The position numbers and the translations under genes are program-made. This document shows positions 35,510 to 44,412 of a stretch of 52,135 nucleotides of DNA, one piece after another. Source of the DNA: Bacillota bacterium (lineage in GTDB: Bacteria; Bacillota_I; Bacilli_A; Acholeplasmatales; Acholeplasmataceae); the NCBI GenBank assembly GCA_018817915.1, contig JAHISX010000040.1, positions 1 through 52,135 of the forward strand, written 5' to 3'. The notes beneath the pieces were generated by a model. The model did not search any database. It was not told the origin of the DNA and saw only the letters and a list, made by a program, of their open reading frames with translations. Position 1 is the stretch's first letter; each line of letters begins with the position of its first letter.

Positions 35510-36898
35510 TTAATTCTCAATGGGTTGAAATGTAGATGTAAAGTGTCTTAAAATAGGCGATTCATAAGTAAATTCATACCCTTTAAGCTCATTTCTATGT
35601 TGATAAACATGGATGACTGCATCAGCAACAACATCCATATGCCGATATGTATAAACACGTCTTGGTATTGCCAATCGCATCAATTCTAATACACATGGTA
35701 TATTTTCATGTGTATCAGGGTCTCTACCTAATAATAAAGTTCCAATCTCAACTGCACGAATACCAGCTTCTAAATAAATAGCATTGGTAACTGATAATGC
35801 AGGGAATTGTTCAGAGGGTATATGTGGTGCCATTCTTTTACACTCAACAAATACAGCATGACCACCTATTGGATATTGAATGGGTACACCAGCAGCTTTA
35901 AGCTTATCCCCTAAATATCTTACTTGATCAATACGATGTCTTAAATATGTTTCATCTAAAGCTTCCATGAGACCAACAGCTAGAGCTTCCATATCTCTAC
36001 CATTTAATCCGCCATATGTTGGAAATCCTTCATATGGAATCACTGCTACTCGACATTGATTATAAAGTTGTTCATTGTCTTTAATCGCTATGATGCCACC
36101 CATATTGACCAGTCCATCTTTTTTAGCACTCATCAAAAAGACATCAGCATAACTACATTCCTCACGAACGATATCAATGATTGCTTTATTTTCATACCCT
36201 TTTTCTCGTTCCTTAATGAAAAATGCATTTTCAGCATATCTAGCACCATCAATGATGGTGGGAATATTGAATTTATTTGCTATCTCTTTTACCGCTTTTA
36301 GATTTGCCATACTGACAGGCTGTCCACCTGCAGAATTATTCGTGATTGTCATGATAATGCCAGCGATATTTTCTTTGCCTTTTTCTAAAATGAGTTTTTC
36401 TAGATGAACTAAGTCAAAGTTTCCTTTGAATGGATGATCTAAATCAATATTAAAACACTCTTCTATCACACAGTCAATTGCTCTTGCTCCAGCAAGCTCA
36501 ACATGTGCTCTAGTTGTGTCAAAATGAATGTTAGAAATATAAAACATACCTTTTTTTGTAACGAGTTGAGGTAAAAAGACTTGCTCAGCACCTCTACCTT
36601 GATGAACAGGCATAAAATATTGATAACCAGTTATATTTTTGACGACACTTTCAAGTTTAAAAAAACTACGACTTCCAGCATAAGCTTCATCCCCAACCAT
36701 CATAGCTCCCCATTGTTCCTGGCTCATAGCTCCAGTACCTGAATCTGTTAAAAGATCGATATAAACATCTTCGCTTCTCAAAGAAAAAGGGTTATACCCA
36801 GCATTCTTTAAAAGCATTTCTCGTTCCTTACGGGTTGTTTCTCTAATTGGTTCGACCATTTTTATGCGATAAGGCTCAGCAATATACTTTTTATTCAT
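35510..36898 (-). CDS. tnaA: Tryptophanase, beta-eliminating PLP lyase
   Basis: A 462-residue fold-type I PLP enzyme of the tryptophanase/tyrosine phenol-lyase family. The PLP lysine is K260 in MSAKKDG; HQGRGAE is at 99-105. Two residues separate the families: D127 (FDTT), as in tryptophanase where tyrosine phenol-lyase has Thr124, and I385 (AVEIG), as in tryptophanase where tyrosine phenol-lyase has Arg381. Other stretches (GDKLKAAGVPI, IPRRVYTY) are closer to tyrosine phenol-lyase. It should split tryptophan into indole, pyruvate and ammonia. AAGGAG precedes the ATG. No tnaC-like leader peptide was seen. Confidence 0.78.
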   Translation of the reverse strand: MNKKYIAEPYRIKMVEPIRETTRKEREMLLKNAGYNPFSLRSEDVYIDLLTDSGTGAMSQEQWGAMMVGDEAYAGSRSFFKLESVVKNITGYQYFMPVHQGRGAEQVFLPQLVTKKGMFYISNIHFDTTRAHVELAGARAIDCVIEECFNIDLDHPFKGNFDLVHLEKLILEKGKENIAGIIMTITNNSAGGQPVSMANLKAVKEIANKFNIPTIIDGARYAENAFFIKEREKGYENKAIIDIVREECSYADVFLMSAKKDGLVNMGGIIAIKDNEQLYNQCRVAVIPYEGFPTYGGLNGRDMEALAVGLMEALDETYLRHRIDQVRYLGDKLKAAGVPIQYPIGGHAVFVECKRMAPHIPSEQFPALSVTNAIYLEAGIRAVEIGTLLLGRDPDTHENIPCVLELMRLAIPRRVYTYRHMDVVADAVIHVYQHRNELKGYEFTYESPILRHFTSTFQPIEN

Positions 36899-36928
36899 GG
36901 ATTATCTCCTTTTTAAGTCTCTACTATG

Positions 36929-36978
36929 ATTATACATCATAGCAATGAGAAAATAAACCCTTTTTGTAAGCGCTTTTA
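36929..36978 (-). promoter_or_regulatory. tnaA promoter with upstream cre-like site
   Basis: The plus strand reads TGTAAGCGCTTTTA (36965-36978), 13 of 14 matches to the cre consensus TGWAANCGNTNWCA. A TATAAT -10 lies at 36929-36934 (minus), placing the start of transcription near 36922 and the cre at about -43 to -56. At that distance CcpA could activate rather than repress. The -35 is poor. Confidence 0.6.
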
Positions 36979-37025
36979 CTAAATTGAAATAAGGATATAT
37001 TCATTCCAAAGTTAAATAATTTTTT

Positions 37026-37934
37026 TTAAGTATTCATGTATTTTTTATATTCGTTAACTTCGTCGATTGTTGGCGAACTTTCTTGAGCGCCTATTTTCAT
37101 GATTGACATACCTGCACATATATTTGCAAATCGAATACTTTCTTCAATTTGATTGGATTTTATATACTGGGAAGCGAATGCAGCTAGAAAGACATCTCCG
37201 GCTCCTGTTGTATCAACAATTGGAACTTTAATACCATCAACAATCTTTAATTCTACACGATCATGAAAGACTGCTCCCATCGATCCTCTGGTTACAATGA
37301 GTTTTTTAGGGTATTGAGCACAACTCAATTCAATAGAGTGATTTGGAAACATTTGATTGACTTCGATTTCATTAGGAATTATAAATGTGATTTTATGAAT
37401 CATATCTGCTTGTAAAGTTTGATAAGGTGATGGATTCAAAACAACAGGTACTTGGTTTTCATTGCAAAAATCAATGACGTATTCAACAATTTCCATTGGA
37501 ATTTCTAATTGTAAAAGAACGATTTTTGCTTTTTTGATGATTGGCTTTGCTTGATCAATCATTTCTTTTGTGATTCTCCGATTTGCGCCTGGTACGCTAA
37601 TAATCGAGTTATCTCTTTTTTTGGATTGTTGTATAGTGACACAAGCAACACCAGTATATTCATCGACACGATGAACATGTGTATGATTAACACCATATTT
37701 TTCAAAGTTTTTAACTGCAATTGTACCAAAAACGGCATGGCCGACGCAACCAATCATAGCAACCTTATTTCCTAATTTAGCAGCAGCAATCGCTTGGTTG
37801 GCTCCTTTACCCCCTTGAAGAAAGTGAAAAGCTTGGCCTTCAATCGTTTCTCCAATGCCAGGTTGTCTATTGATTTCAAAAAATAAATCCATATTAATAC
37901 TACCAACAACAACGATATCGTAATTTGTTTGCAT
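37026..37934 (-). CDS. rbsK: Ribokinase-type PfkB sugar kinase
   Basis: A 302-residue PfkB-family kinase. The N-terminal GSINMDL, the QGGKGANQA motif near 39-47 and the catalytic DTTGAGDVF near 243-251 are those of ribokinase. It phosphorylates ribose, or possibly another pentose or nucleoside-derived sugar. Ribose from nucleoside breakdown would fit the purine operon. I start it at the ATG at 37934, with GGAGG eight bases upstream; a longer reading adds 23 residues that cover the promoter. No ribose transporter is nearby. Confidence 0.9.
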   Translation of the reverse strand: MQTNYDIVVVGSINMDLFFEINRQPGIGETIEGQAFHFLQGGKGANQAIAAAKLGNKVAMIGCVGHAVFGTIAVKNFEKYGVNHTHVHRVDEYTGVACVTIQQSKKRDNSIISVPGANRRITKEMIDQAKPIIKKAKIVLLQLEIPMEIVEYVIDFCNENQVPVVLNPSPYQTLQADMIHKITFIIPNEIEVNQMFPNHSIELSCAQYPKKLIVTRGSMGAVFHDRVELKIVDGIKVPIVDTTGAGDVFLAAFASQYIKSNQIEESIRFANICAGMSIMKIGAQESSPTIDEVNEYKKYMNT

Positions 37935-37953
37935 CAAATACCTCCAAAAACCT

Positions 37954-37986
37954 GATGATTTGATCATCTTCATACATATTATACCA
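37954..37986 (-). promoter_or_regulatory. rbsK promoter with inverted repeat downstream
   Basis: An extended -10 (TGGTATAAT, minus, 37978-37986) has no good -35. Just downstream a perfect inverted repeat GATGAT-TTG-ATCATC (37954-37968) lies where a repressor would block transcription. No regulator gene is adjacent. Confidence 0.5.
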
Positions 37987-38035
37987 TTTAAAATTTCGTT
38001 CATCTATGATTATCATTACCTATGAATTTCACTAC

Positions 38036-38060
38036 AATAAAAAAAGACATGAATGTCTTT
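38036..38060 (-). terminator. Intrinsic terminator after the sensor kinase gene
   Basis: AAAGACAT and ATGTCTTT form an 8-base stem with a two-base loop; the minus strand then runs TTTTATT. It lies right after the histidine kinase stop. The plus-strand side is also T-rich, so it may work in both directions. Confidence 0.78.
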
Positions 38061-38062
38061 CT

Positions 38063-39082
38063 TTATTTTGAATTTATTGGTAGTGTGACCTTAAATGTTG
38101 TAAACTCATTGACTTGACTGTTAACTTCAATCTTTCCTTTAAGCTTTTCAACAATTCTTTTTGTAATTGATAATCCAATACCACTACTGGTTTGATGTCT
38201 AGATTTTTCTACGACATAAAATAAATCATAGATGTGAGATTGTTCTTCAGGAGAAATGCCTATGCCATAATTTGTAATACTGAAAATCATTTCACTTTTA
38301 TCTGCTTTAATTGAAACATCTAGTTTTTGATTCACACTTGAATAATTGATGGCATTATCAATCAAGTTTTTCCAAATTTGATAAGTCAATTCTTTATTAC
38401 TTGTGATATGTACTTCATCAAGCTCTAAATTTAGTTCAAGTTTCTTTTCTTCCCAAGATAGTTGTAGCATTTGTATAACACTTCTAATTTGTTCTGACAC
38501 ATTAAAATCTTGATCAGTCTTAACGATTGAAGTACTATCCAAAATAGATAGTTGTAACATATTTTTTGATAAGTTTGATAATCTTGATGATTCGGTAGCA
38601 ATGATTTCAGAATACTCAACAATCTCTTCGGGTGTTAAATTTCCAGTTTGAATCAATTCAGCGTAGCCTTTGATTGCGCTAATCGGTGTTTTAAATTCAT
38701 GCGAGAAATTACGAACGAATTCTTTATTTAAATATTCATTTGCTCTTAACTCTAAAATCATTTGATTAAAGTCATCGCTTAAGCTTGATAATTCATCTCT
38801 ACCTTTTGATTCAATGTGAATATCAAAGTTACCATGAGCTACTTGTTTGGTAGCAATGCTTAGTGATCGAATTCTATTAATGATGATGTATTTGATTGCT
38901 AATCCGAATAGTGTTAAACTGATACCCGCAGTCACAATCATACCAATTAAAAATAAATGAGACTGAAATATTTCTTGTGAAGGGAAATCAACGATATTGG
39001 TTAAGATCAAGCGTGGGATTAATGTCGATAAGCCTAAAACAACAAATATCGTTACTAAAATTTTAACTGATAACTTTTTCAT
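38063..39082 (-). CDS. Sensor histidine kinase, short extracellular loop type
   Basis: A 339-residue membrane kinase. Two hydrophobic helices (about 8-30 and 43-66) flank an extracellular loop of only about 12 residues. A HAMP linker (about 68-120), H128 in NFSHEFKTP, and an ATPase domain with NLIDNAINYS, GIGISPEE and SSGIGLSI follow. Kinases with such short loops often sense through the membrane or through a partner ABC transporter. Its gene overlaps the response regulator gene, and the fused ABC transporter gene is upstream in the same unit. Confidence 0.9.
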   Translation of the reverse strand: MKKLSVKILVTIFVVLGLSTLIPRLILTNIVDFPSQEIFQSHLFLIGMIVTAGISLTLFGLAIKYIIINRIRSLSIATKQVAHGNFDIHIESKGRDELSSLSDDFNQMILELRANEYLNKEFVRNFSHEFKTPISAIKGYAELIQTGNLTPEEIVEYSEIIATESSRLSNLSKNMLQLSILDSTSIVKTDQDFNVSEQIRSVIQMLQLSWEEKKLELNLELDEVHITSNKELTYQIWKNLIDNAINYSSVNQKLDVSIKADKSEMIFSITNYGIGISPEEQSHIYDLFYVVEKSRHQTSSGIGLSITKRIVEKLKGKIEVNSQVNEFTTFKVTLPINSK

Positions 39083-39747
39083 TTAATGACCGCCTTATAC
39101 CCAAGACCACGCACGGTAATGATTTCAAATGCTTCTGATGTCACATGTTCTCTAATCTTTTTAATATGAGTATCTACTGTTCGATCATAACTTTCAGAAT
39201 CAAAACCCCAAATTTCATTCATCAATTGTTCTCTTGTAAATATTTTATTCGGAGAAGCGAGTAATTTAAATATAAGTTGGAATTCTTTTCTTGATAGTTC
39301 CAATAGATTTCCATTTTGTATGCACTCGCCTGATTGATAATCCAATGAGAAATCTTTAAGTTCAATTTTATTAGAACTTGCTATTTGATATCTTCTCAGT
39401 AATGCTTTAATTCTTAAGAGCATTTCATTTAAATCAATGGGCTTAACCATATAATCATCTGCACCACTGATGAACCCTTTTTCTTTATCTTCAAAACTAT
39501 CTAATGCTGTGAGCATTAAAATGGGTAATTCGGGATGCGTTATTCTAATTTTATTGACTAAGGTAATACCATCCATCACTGGCATCATCACATCAGTAAT
39601 GATTAAATCAATGTGTTCTTTTTCAAAGATTTGGATGGCTTTTTGGCCATCCTCAGCTTCTATGGTTTCATAACCTTGGTTTGATAAGTATTTTGAAAAG
39701 AGTTTTCTAATGTTATATTCATCTTCTATAATGAGTATTTTAATCAT
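39079..39747 (-). CDS. OmpR/PhoB-family response regulator
   Basis: A 222-residue regulator. The receiver domain has D9/E10, phospho-acceptor D52 in ITDVMMP, T80 and K102 in MVKPID; a winged-helix DNA-binding domain follows, ending VRGLGYKA. Its gene overlaps the kinase gene by four bases. Its probable target is the direct-repeat array ahead of the ABC transporter gene. The 46-base gap upstream contains a TATAAT but no -35, so a secondary promoter is possible. Confidence 0.93.
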   Translation of the reverse strand: MIKILIIEDEYNIRKLFSKYLSNQGYETIEAEDGQKAIQIFEKEHIDLIITDVMMPVMDGITLVNKIRITHPELPILMLTALDSFEDKEKGFISGADDYMVKPIDLNEMLLRIKALLRRYQIASSNKIELKDFSLDYQSGECIQNGNLLELSRKEFQLIFKLLASPNKIFTREQLMNEIWGFDSESYDRTVDTHIKKIREHVTSEAFEIITVRGLGYKAVIK

Positions 39748-39793
39748 AGAAACACCTCCTTGTTACTATAAATTATATCACTAAAAACAAATC

Positions 39794-42112
39794 TTATTCA
39801 GTTCTTAATGCAACGACTGGATCTCTTCTAGCTGCAATTCCACTAGGAACAAGACCAGCAACTAATGTTAAGATGGTGCTTAATACGATTAATCCAATAG
39901 CACTTGTTAAGTTAAGTGTGGAGAATCCTGGAACGCCAATCAATCGATTGATAATGATATTGACAGGAATATTAAGTAATATCGCAATCAGAACTCCAAT
40001 GACACCAGATGAAAATCCGATGAGGACTGTTTCTGCATTGAATATTCTTGAAATATCCTTCTTACGCGCACCTAAACTTCTCATGATTCCAATTTCTTTT
40101 GTTCTTTCAACAACAGATACATAAGTAATGATACCAATCATAATAGATGAAACAACAAGTGAGATACCAGCAAAGGCTGCCAAAATAATAGTAATAGTAG
40201 AAATCAAAGTAGAGATTGTAGCTGAAATTGTTTCAGCTAAATCTGTATATACGATGGTGTCAACTTCATCTAATCCAACATTATACGCATCCAAATAAGA
40301 TTTTATTTCATCTTTTGAATCGAATGATACAGGATATATTTGAACACCTGTAGGTGTAGAATCCCCACCAATAGCACGCATTGTCATGTCATATGTAAGT
40401 TGTGTGTTAAATGGTAATCCCGTTAGAACATTAACTGTAGGAGAAGCTTCTTGAGCAACAACGATGTCTGATGTTGAATCCATAGCAATCATGTAATCAG
40501 TAAGGTATGTTGTATAACCGATACCAGTGGATAATAGCTCAGTTGAGGCATCTTCATTGACACGCAATATACCGACGATTGATATCGTTACTGCATCAGC
40601 ATCTGTATACATTGCTTCGTAATCAGTGCCTGGTATAAACGTACTTCCTAATGAATTGAAATATACATCGTTAGGAATGATCTTAAATGATTTCCCAATA
40701 AAATCATCAAAAGTATAATTTTCTTCAACTGAGATACCAAGGGCTTCTAAGATGCTTACATCAAGTTGATTTTGTGAATCAACAATTAACACAAGTTGAT
40801 TATAAGCAACTGGGTATTGTCCTGCTAAGATATCATATTGTGACTGAATAAATTCAGGGCTATTAGGAATTTCGTTTAAGACAGTACCAGCACTAGAAAA
40901 TGGATTCATTGATGTATCGGATATAATCTTGGTGTAGCCACCTGCGCTTGTTTCAGCAATAATATTTAAAGAGATGGATCTTGTATAAGATATAGAATTA
41001 TAAAGTGTCGTATCCATTTGATCTAAATAACTTAAAAAATCATCTGAAAATATATTGGTGTGAAGGGTTGTATTGCTAATCTCATCATATGAATAAATAA
41101 TCGGATCATCAATAAATGAACCGTCAGATACACCGAGATCTTCCATACCTTGTCTTGGACCAGCAAATATATTTGTTGATACAATACTAGAAACGGTTAG
41201 TGGAAACCCAGCTAAGGTATCACTTTGCATTTCGTCAACATAACTGGTCATGCCTGTAGAAATAGATAAGACTAATGCAATACCGATAATCCCTATACTT
41301 CCTGCAATTGCAGTAATTAAAGTTCTACCTTTTTTAGTCAGTAGGTTTTTAAAACTAGTTTTAAGTGCTGTTAAGTAACTCATTGATGTTTTCTTGTTGA
41401 GCAATTTATCACTGACTACTGCACCAGATTTGATTTGAACAGGTCTTGTATCATCAACAACTCTTCCATCAACAAGTTGAACTATACGATCAGAAAACTC
41501 ATGAGCCATTTCAGCATTATGAGTTACCATAATTACAAGTCTATCTTTTGATATGGATTTTATGAGTTCCATAATTTGATGACTTGTTTTACTGTCCAAT
41601 GCACCTGATGGTTCATCAGCAAGTAAAATCATTGGATTATTAACAAGTGCTCTTGCAATTGCAACACGTTGCATTTGACCACCAGATAACTGGTTAGGCT
41701 TTTTATTGATATGATCTACAAGTCCAACTTCTGTTAGAACTTTTACTGCTCTTTCCTTACGTTCTTTTGCTGCAACACCTGACAATCTGAGTGCCATTTC
41801 AACATTATCTAAAACTGATAAATGAGAAATTAAGTTGTAGCTTTGAAAAACAAAACCAATGGTTGCATTTCTATACGCATCCCAATCGTTATCAGAAAAA
41901 TCTTGAGTTGACTTGCCATCAACAAGTAAATCACCACTGGTATATCGATCCAAGCCACCAATGATATTAAGCATTGTTGTTTTACCACTACCAGATGCAC
42001 CTAAAATAGATACAAACTCATTCTTTTGGAACTCAAGACTAATCCCGTTTAATGCGGGAACGGGAAGTCCCCCAACTACATAATCTTTTTTGATATTTTT
42101 CAATTGTAACAT
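39794..42112 (-). CDS. Fused ABC transporter, MacB-type ATPase and permease
   Basis: A 772-residue single-chain exporter. The ATPase domain (1-225) has Walker A GASGSGKTT at 38-46, the LSGGQ signature near 140 and Walker B ILLADEPSGALD. One helix near 265-290 is followed by a large extracytoplasmic domain (about 295-640), then three helices with the FtsX-type motif ERTKEIGIMRSLGA. This is the topology of the LolCDE/MacB group, which moves lipids, peptides or drugs by a mechanical mechanism. It heads an operon with its response regulator and kinase, so a role in envelope or antimicrobial response is likely. The substrate is unknown. Confidence 0.9.
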   Translation of the reverse strand: MLQLKNIKKDYVVGGLPVPALNGISLEFQKNEFVSILGASGSGKTTMLNIIGGLDRYTSGDLLVDGKSTQDFSDNDWDAYRNATIGFVFQSYNLISHLSVLDNVEMALRLSGVAAKERKERAVKVLTEVGLVDHINKKPNQLSGGQMQRVAIARALVNNPMILLADEPSGALDSKTSHQIMELIKSISKDRLVIMVTHNAEMAHEFSDRIVQLVDGRVVDDTRPVQIKSGAVVSDKLLNKKTSMSYLTALKTSFKNLLTKKGRTLITAIAGSIGIIGIALVLSISTGMTSYVDEMQSDTLAGFPLTVSSIVSTNIFAGPRQGMEDLGVSDGSFIDDPIIYSYDEISNTTLHTNIFSDDFLSYLDQMDTTLYNSISYTRSISLNIIAETSAGGYTKIISDTSMNPFSSAGTVLNEIPNSPEFIQSQYDILAGQYPVAYNQLVLIVDSQNQLDVSILEALGISVEENYTFDDFIGKSFKIIPNDVYFNSLGSTFIPGTDYEAMYTDADAVTISIVGILRVNEDASTELLSTGIGYTTYLTDYMIAMDSTSDIVVAQEASPTVNVLTGLPFNTQLTYDMTMRAIGGDSTPTGVQIYPVSFDSKDEIKSYLDAYNVGLDEVDTIVYTDLAETISATISTLISTITIILAAFAGISLVVSSIMIGIITYVSVVERTKEIGIMRSLGARKKDISRIFNAETVLIGFSSGVIGVLIAILLNIPVNIIINRLIGVPGFSTLNLTSAIGLIVLSTILTLVAGLVPSGIAARRDPVVALRTE

Positions 42113-42139
42113 GTCTTTACCTCCTAATGTTATGTCTCT

Positions 42140-42182
42140 ATTGTAATGAATCTTTGTGAACTTTTTATGAACTTTGCCTGAA
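42140..42182 (-). promoter_or_regulatory. ABC transporter promoter with TTCA direct repeats
   Basis: On the minus strand four TTCA half-sites (plus-strand TGAA at 42147, 42157, 42168 and 42179) follow each other at 10-11-base steps, one helical turn. They lie just upstream of, and across the -35 of, a TACAAT -10 (42140-42145) that has no good -35 hexamer. This is the layout of promoters activated by OmpR/PhoB-type regulators; the regulator encoded in the same operon is the obvious candidate. Confidence 0.6.
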
Positions 42183-42206
42183 GATGGGAATATGTGAAAA
42201 ATTACA

Positions 42207-42238
42207 CAAAAAAACCGGATTCTATTGTGAATTCGGTT
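42207..42238 (-). terminator. Intrinsic terminator of the ridA-methyltransferase unit
   Basis: On the minus strand AACCGAATTC pairs with GAATCCGGTT (one mismatch) around a six-base loop, followed by a T run. It lies 9 bases after the methyltransferase stop. Confidence 0.8.
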
Positions 42239-42246
42239 TATTGTTA

Positions 42247-43020
42247 TTATTTAATTGCTAATGTTGAAATAAAAGTTGGCAGATAATCATCTAAAAATTC
42301 TCTACCAAACATATCTTCGTAGAAACCATGAATGGAGAACCCTACTTTAATTTGTCCACCAATCTGATCATCTAATGAATGTCCAAATTCCAAAGGATCT
42401 TGATCATCAATTCTTTTCTTTAACTCATCTTTAGGTAACTGTTCAATATCCGAGTAAGGAATTTTATACTTTGTGATGAATTCTTGATTGCTCTCCCACG
42501 CATTATAATCATAAATAAATAAGACAGGATTACAAAATCCAGAAAGCATCCTTCCATTCTTCTTTAAGACTCTATAAGCTTCTTTCCAAACCTTATTGAT
42601 ATCATCAACAAATAGGTTAGATACTGGATGAAAGATTAAATCGAATGTCTCATCTTTAAAAATAGATAAATCTCTCATATCTCCTTGAACAAGTTTTAGG
42701 TCTAGGTTTTCTCTTTTAGCAACAAACTCATCTTGTTTCAACTGATTTGGACTATTATCAAAAACTGTAACTTGTGCACCAGCAGCACTTAAAACTGGTC
42801 CTTGTTGACCACCGCCTGAGGCTAAACATAAGACCTTTTTACCTTTGAGTTCCCCAAACCAAGACATTGGTACGGGAATTCTTGGTGTCAAAAGTAATGA
42901 AAACTCACCAAGTCTTGCTTTTTCTATTGTTTCATGATCGACTGGAACAGTCCATATATTTTCACTCTCAACCTGCTTGTCCCATGCAATCCTGTTATGC
43001 TTTAAAATATCCATATCCAT
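42247..43020 (-). CDS. Class I SAM-dependent methyltransferase
   Basis: A 257-residue methyltransferase of the UbiE/COQ5-like (Methyltransf_11) type. Motif I is VLCLASGGGQQG near 65-76, an acidic VFDNSP follows near 86-91 and a VQGDMRDL motif near 110-117. A FHPVSNLFVDD stretch fits the motif IV region. The substrate is unknown. There are two possible ATG starts six bases apart (43020 and 43014); the second has better spacing to GGAAGG. It is the last gene of the ridA unit, 16 bases after the aldehyde dehydrogenase gene. Confidence 0.85.
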   Translation of the reverse strand: MDMDILKHNRIAWDKQVESENIWTVPVDHETIEKARLGEFSLLLTPRIPVPMSWFGELKGKKVLCLASGGGQQGPVLSAAGAQVTVFDNSPNQLKQDEFVAKRENLDLKLVQGDMRDLSIFKDETFDLIFHPVSNLFVDDINKVWKEAYRVLKKNGRMLSGFCNPVLFIYDYNAWESNQEFITKYKIPYSDIEQLPKDELKKRIDDQDPLEFGHSLDDQIGGQIKVGFSIHGFYEDMFGREFLDDYLPTFISTLAIK

Positions 43021-43036
43021 ATTCCTTCCTTAAATA

Positions 43037-44389
43037 CTACTTCAATACACGCTTGATTAAACTCACTTTTGCCTTACTATAAGGAGGATAAGTGAGCGGT
43101 GGATCAAATCTGGTTCCTTTTTTTACGTAGCTCTTTTGATTGGAAAAGATTTCAAATGAATATTTACCGTGGTAAATACCCATACCACTGTGACCCACTC
43201 CTCCAAATGGTAGATTTGGGTTACTGAAATGCATCATTGTGTCATTGATTGCTCCTCCACCAAATGAGATATGACTAAATATCTTTTTTTCAACTTCTTT
43301 ATGACTTGTAAATAGGTAGAGTGCTAAAGGTTTTTCTTTATCTTTAATCATTTGTATAACTTCATCTAAATCTTTGTATACCAAAATAGGAAGAAGAGGT
43401 CCAAATATTTCTTCTTTCATGATTGGATCATTCCAAGTCACTTGGTCAACAATTGTTGGACTGATGAATAAGTTCTCTTCATTCTTCTCATTTCCATAAA
43501 CGACTTTGTTCACATCAATTAAGTTGTTTAATCTTTGGAAGTGCCTATTGTTCACAATTCTTCCAAATGATTGATGATCGCTATAACGATCTATTAAAGT
43601 TTGCTTGAGTTCAGAAATAAACTCATCATGTACACTTTCATGAACATAGATATAATCTGGAGCAATACAACTTTGTCCAGCATTGATGAACTTACCAAAA
43701 AGAATTCTTCTTGCTGCAACTTTGATATTTGCCGTTTCATCTACTATAGCAGGACTCTTGCCACCTAATTCTAATGTGACAGGCGTTAAATGTTTGCTAG
43801 CTGCTTCATAAACAATTTGGCCAACATGATGACTTCCAGTAAAGAAAATATGATCAAACTTCAATTTAAGCACTTCACCCGTTACTGTATGATCACCTGT
43901 AAATATACTGATATATTCAGGATCAAATGTTGTTTGAATCATCTCAACTAATACTTTTTCTGTCTCCACTGTATATTCACTGGGTTTAATGATTGCTGTA
44001 TTACCAGATGCAATTGCACCAATTAACGGTTCTATAACTAATTGAAACGGGTAATTATATGGTCCGATGATCAGAATATTGCCTAGAGGTTCGAACATAA
44101 CATATGATTTTGTAAACAATTCATAGATTGGTGTTCTAACTTTTCTTACATGCATCCATTTTCTTAAATGCTTTTCAATCATTGTTATCGTAGAAAGTAC
44201 AAATCCAATTTCAGAAGAATAAGCTTCAAAGCTGGATTTATGTAAATCCTTATAAAGAGTTTGTGTAATCTGAGGTTCGAACTTAAGGATGGCTGACTTC
44301 AATTTTTTTAGTTGTAAAATTCGAAATTCATAAGATTTCGTTATATTAGAATCAAAATATGCTTTTTGTTTCTGTAAAGTATTTTTCAT
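43037..44389 (-). CDS. Aldehyde dehydrogenase, class 3/fatty aldehyde-like
   Basis: A 450-residue NAD(P)-dependent aldehyde dehydrogenase. The active-site Glu is in TLELGGKSP near 202-210 and the catalytic Cys in NAGQSCIAPDY near 236-246. GPYNYPF near 108-114 and PFGGVGHSGMG near 395-405 are typical of the short class 3 group that oxidises medium- or long-chain and aromatic aldehydes. The substrate here is not known. It lies 23 bases after a membrane-protein gene in a four-gene unit. Confidence 0.92.
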   Translation of the reverse strand: MKNTLQKQKAYFDSNITKSYEFRILQLKKLKSAILKFEPQITQTLYKDLHKSSFEAYSSEIGFVLSTITMIEKHLRKWMHVRKVRTPIYELFTKSYVMFEPLGNILIIGPYNYPFQLVIEPLIGAIASGNTAIIKPSEYTVETEKVLVEMIQTTFDPEYISIFTGDHTVTGEVLKLKFDHIFFTGSHHVGQIVYEAASKHLTPVTLELGGKSPAIVDETANIKVAARRILFGKFINAGQSCIAPDYIYVHESVHDEFISELKQTLIDRYSDHQSFGRIVNNRHFQRLNNLIDVNKVVYGNEKNEENLFISPTIVDQVTWNDPIMKEEIFGPLLPILVYKDLDEVIQMIKDKEKPLALYLFTSHKEVEKKIFSHISFGGGAINDTMMHFSNPNLPFGGVGHSGMGIYHGKYSFEIFSNQKSYVKKGTRFDPPLTYPPYSKAKVSLIKRVLK

Positions 44390-44412
44390 TAGGACACCTT
44401 CTTAAATATGTT

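Noticed and set aside
35510-36898. Tyrosine phenol-lyase
   Set aside because: The residues that bind the phenol ring (Thr124 and Arg381 in the Citrobacter enzyme) are Asp and Ile here, as in tryptophanase. It remains the second choice.
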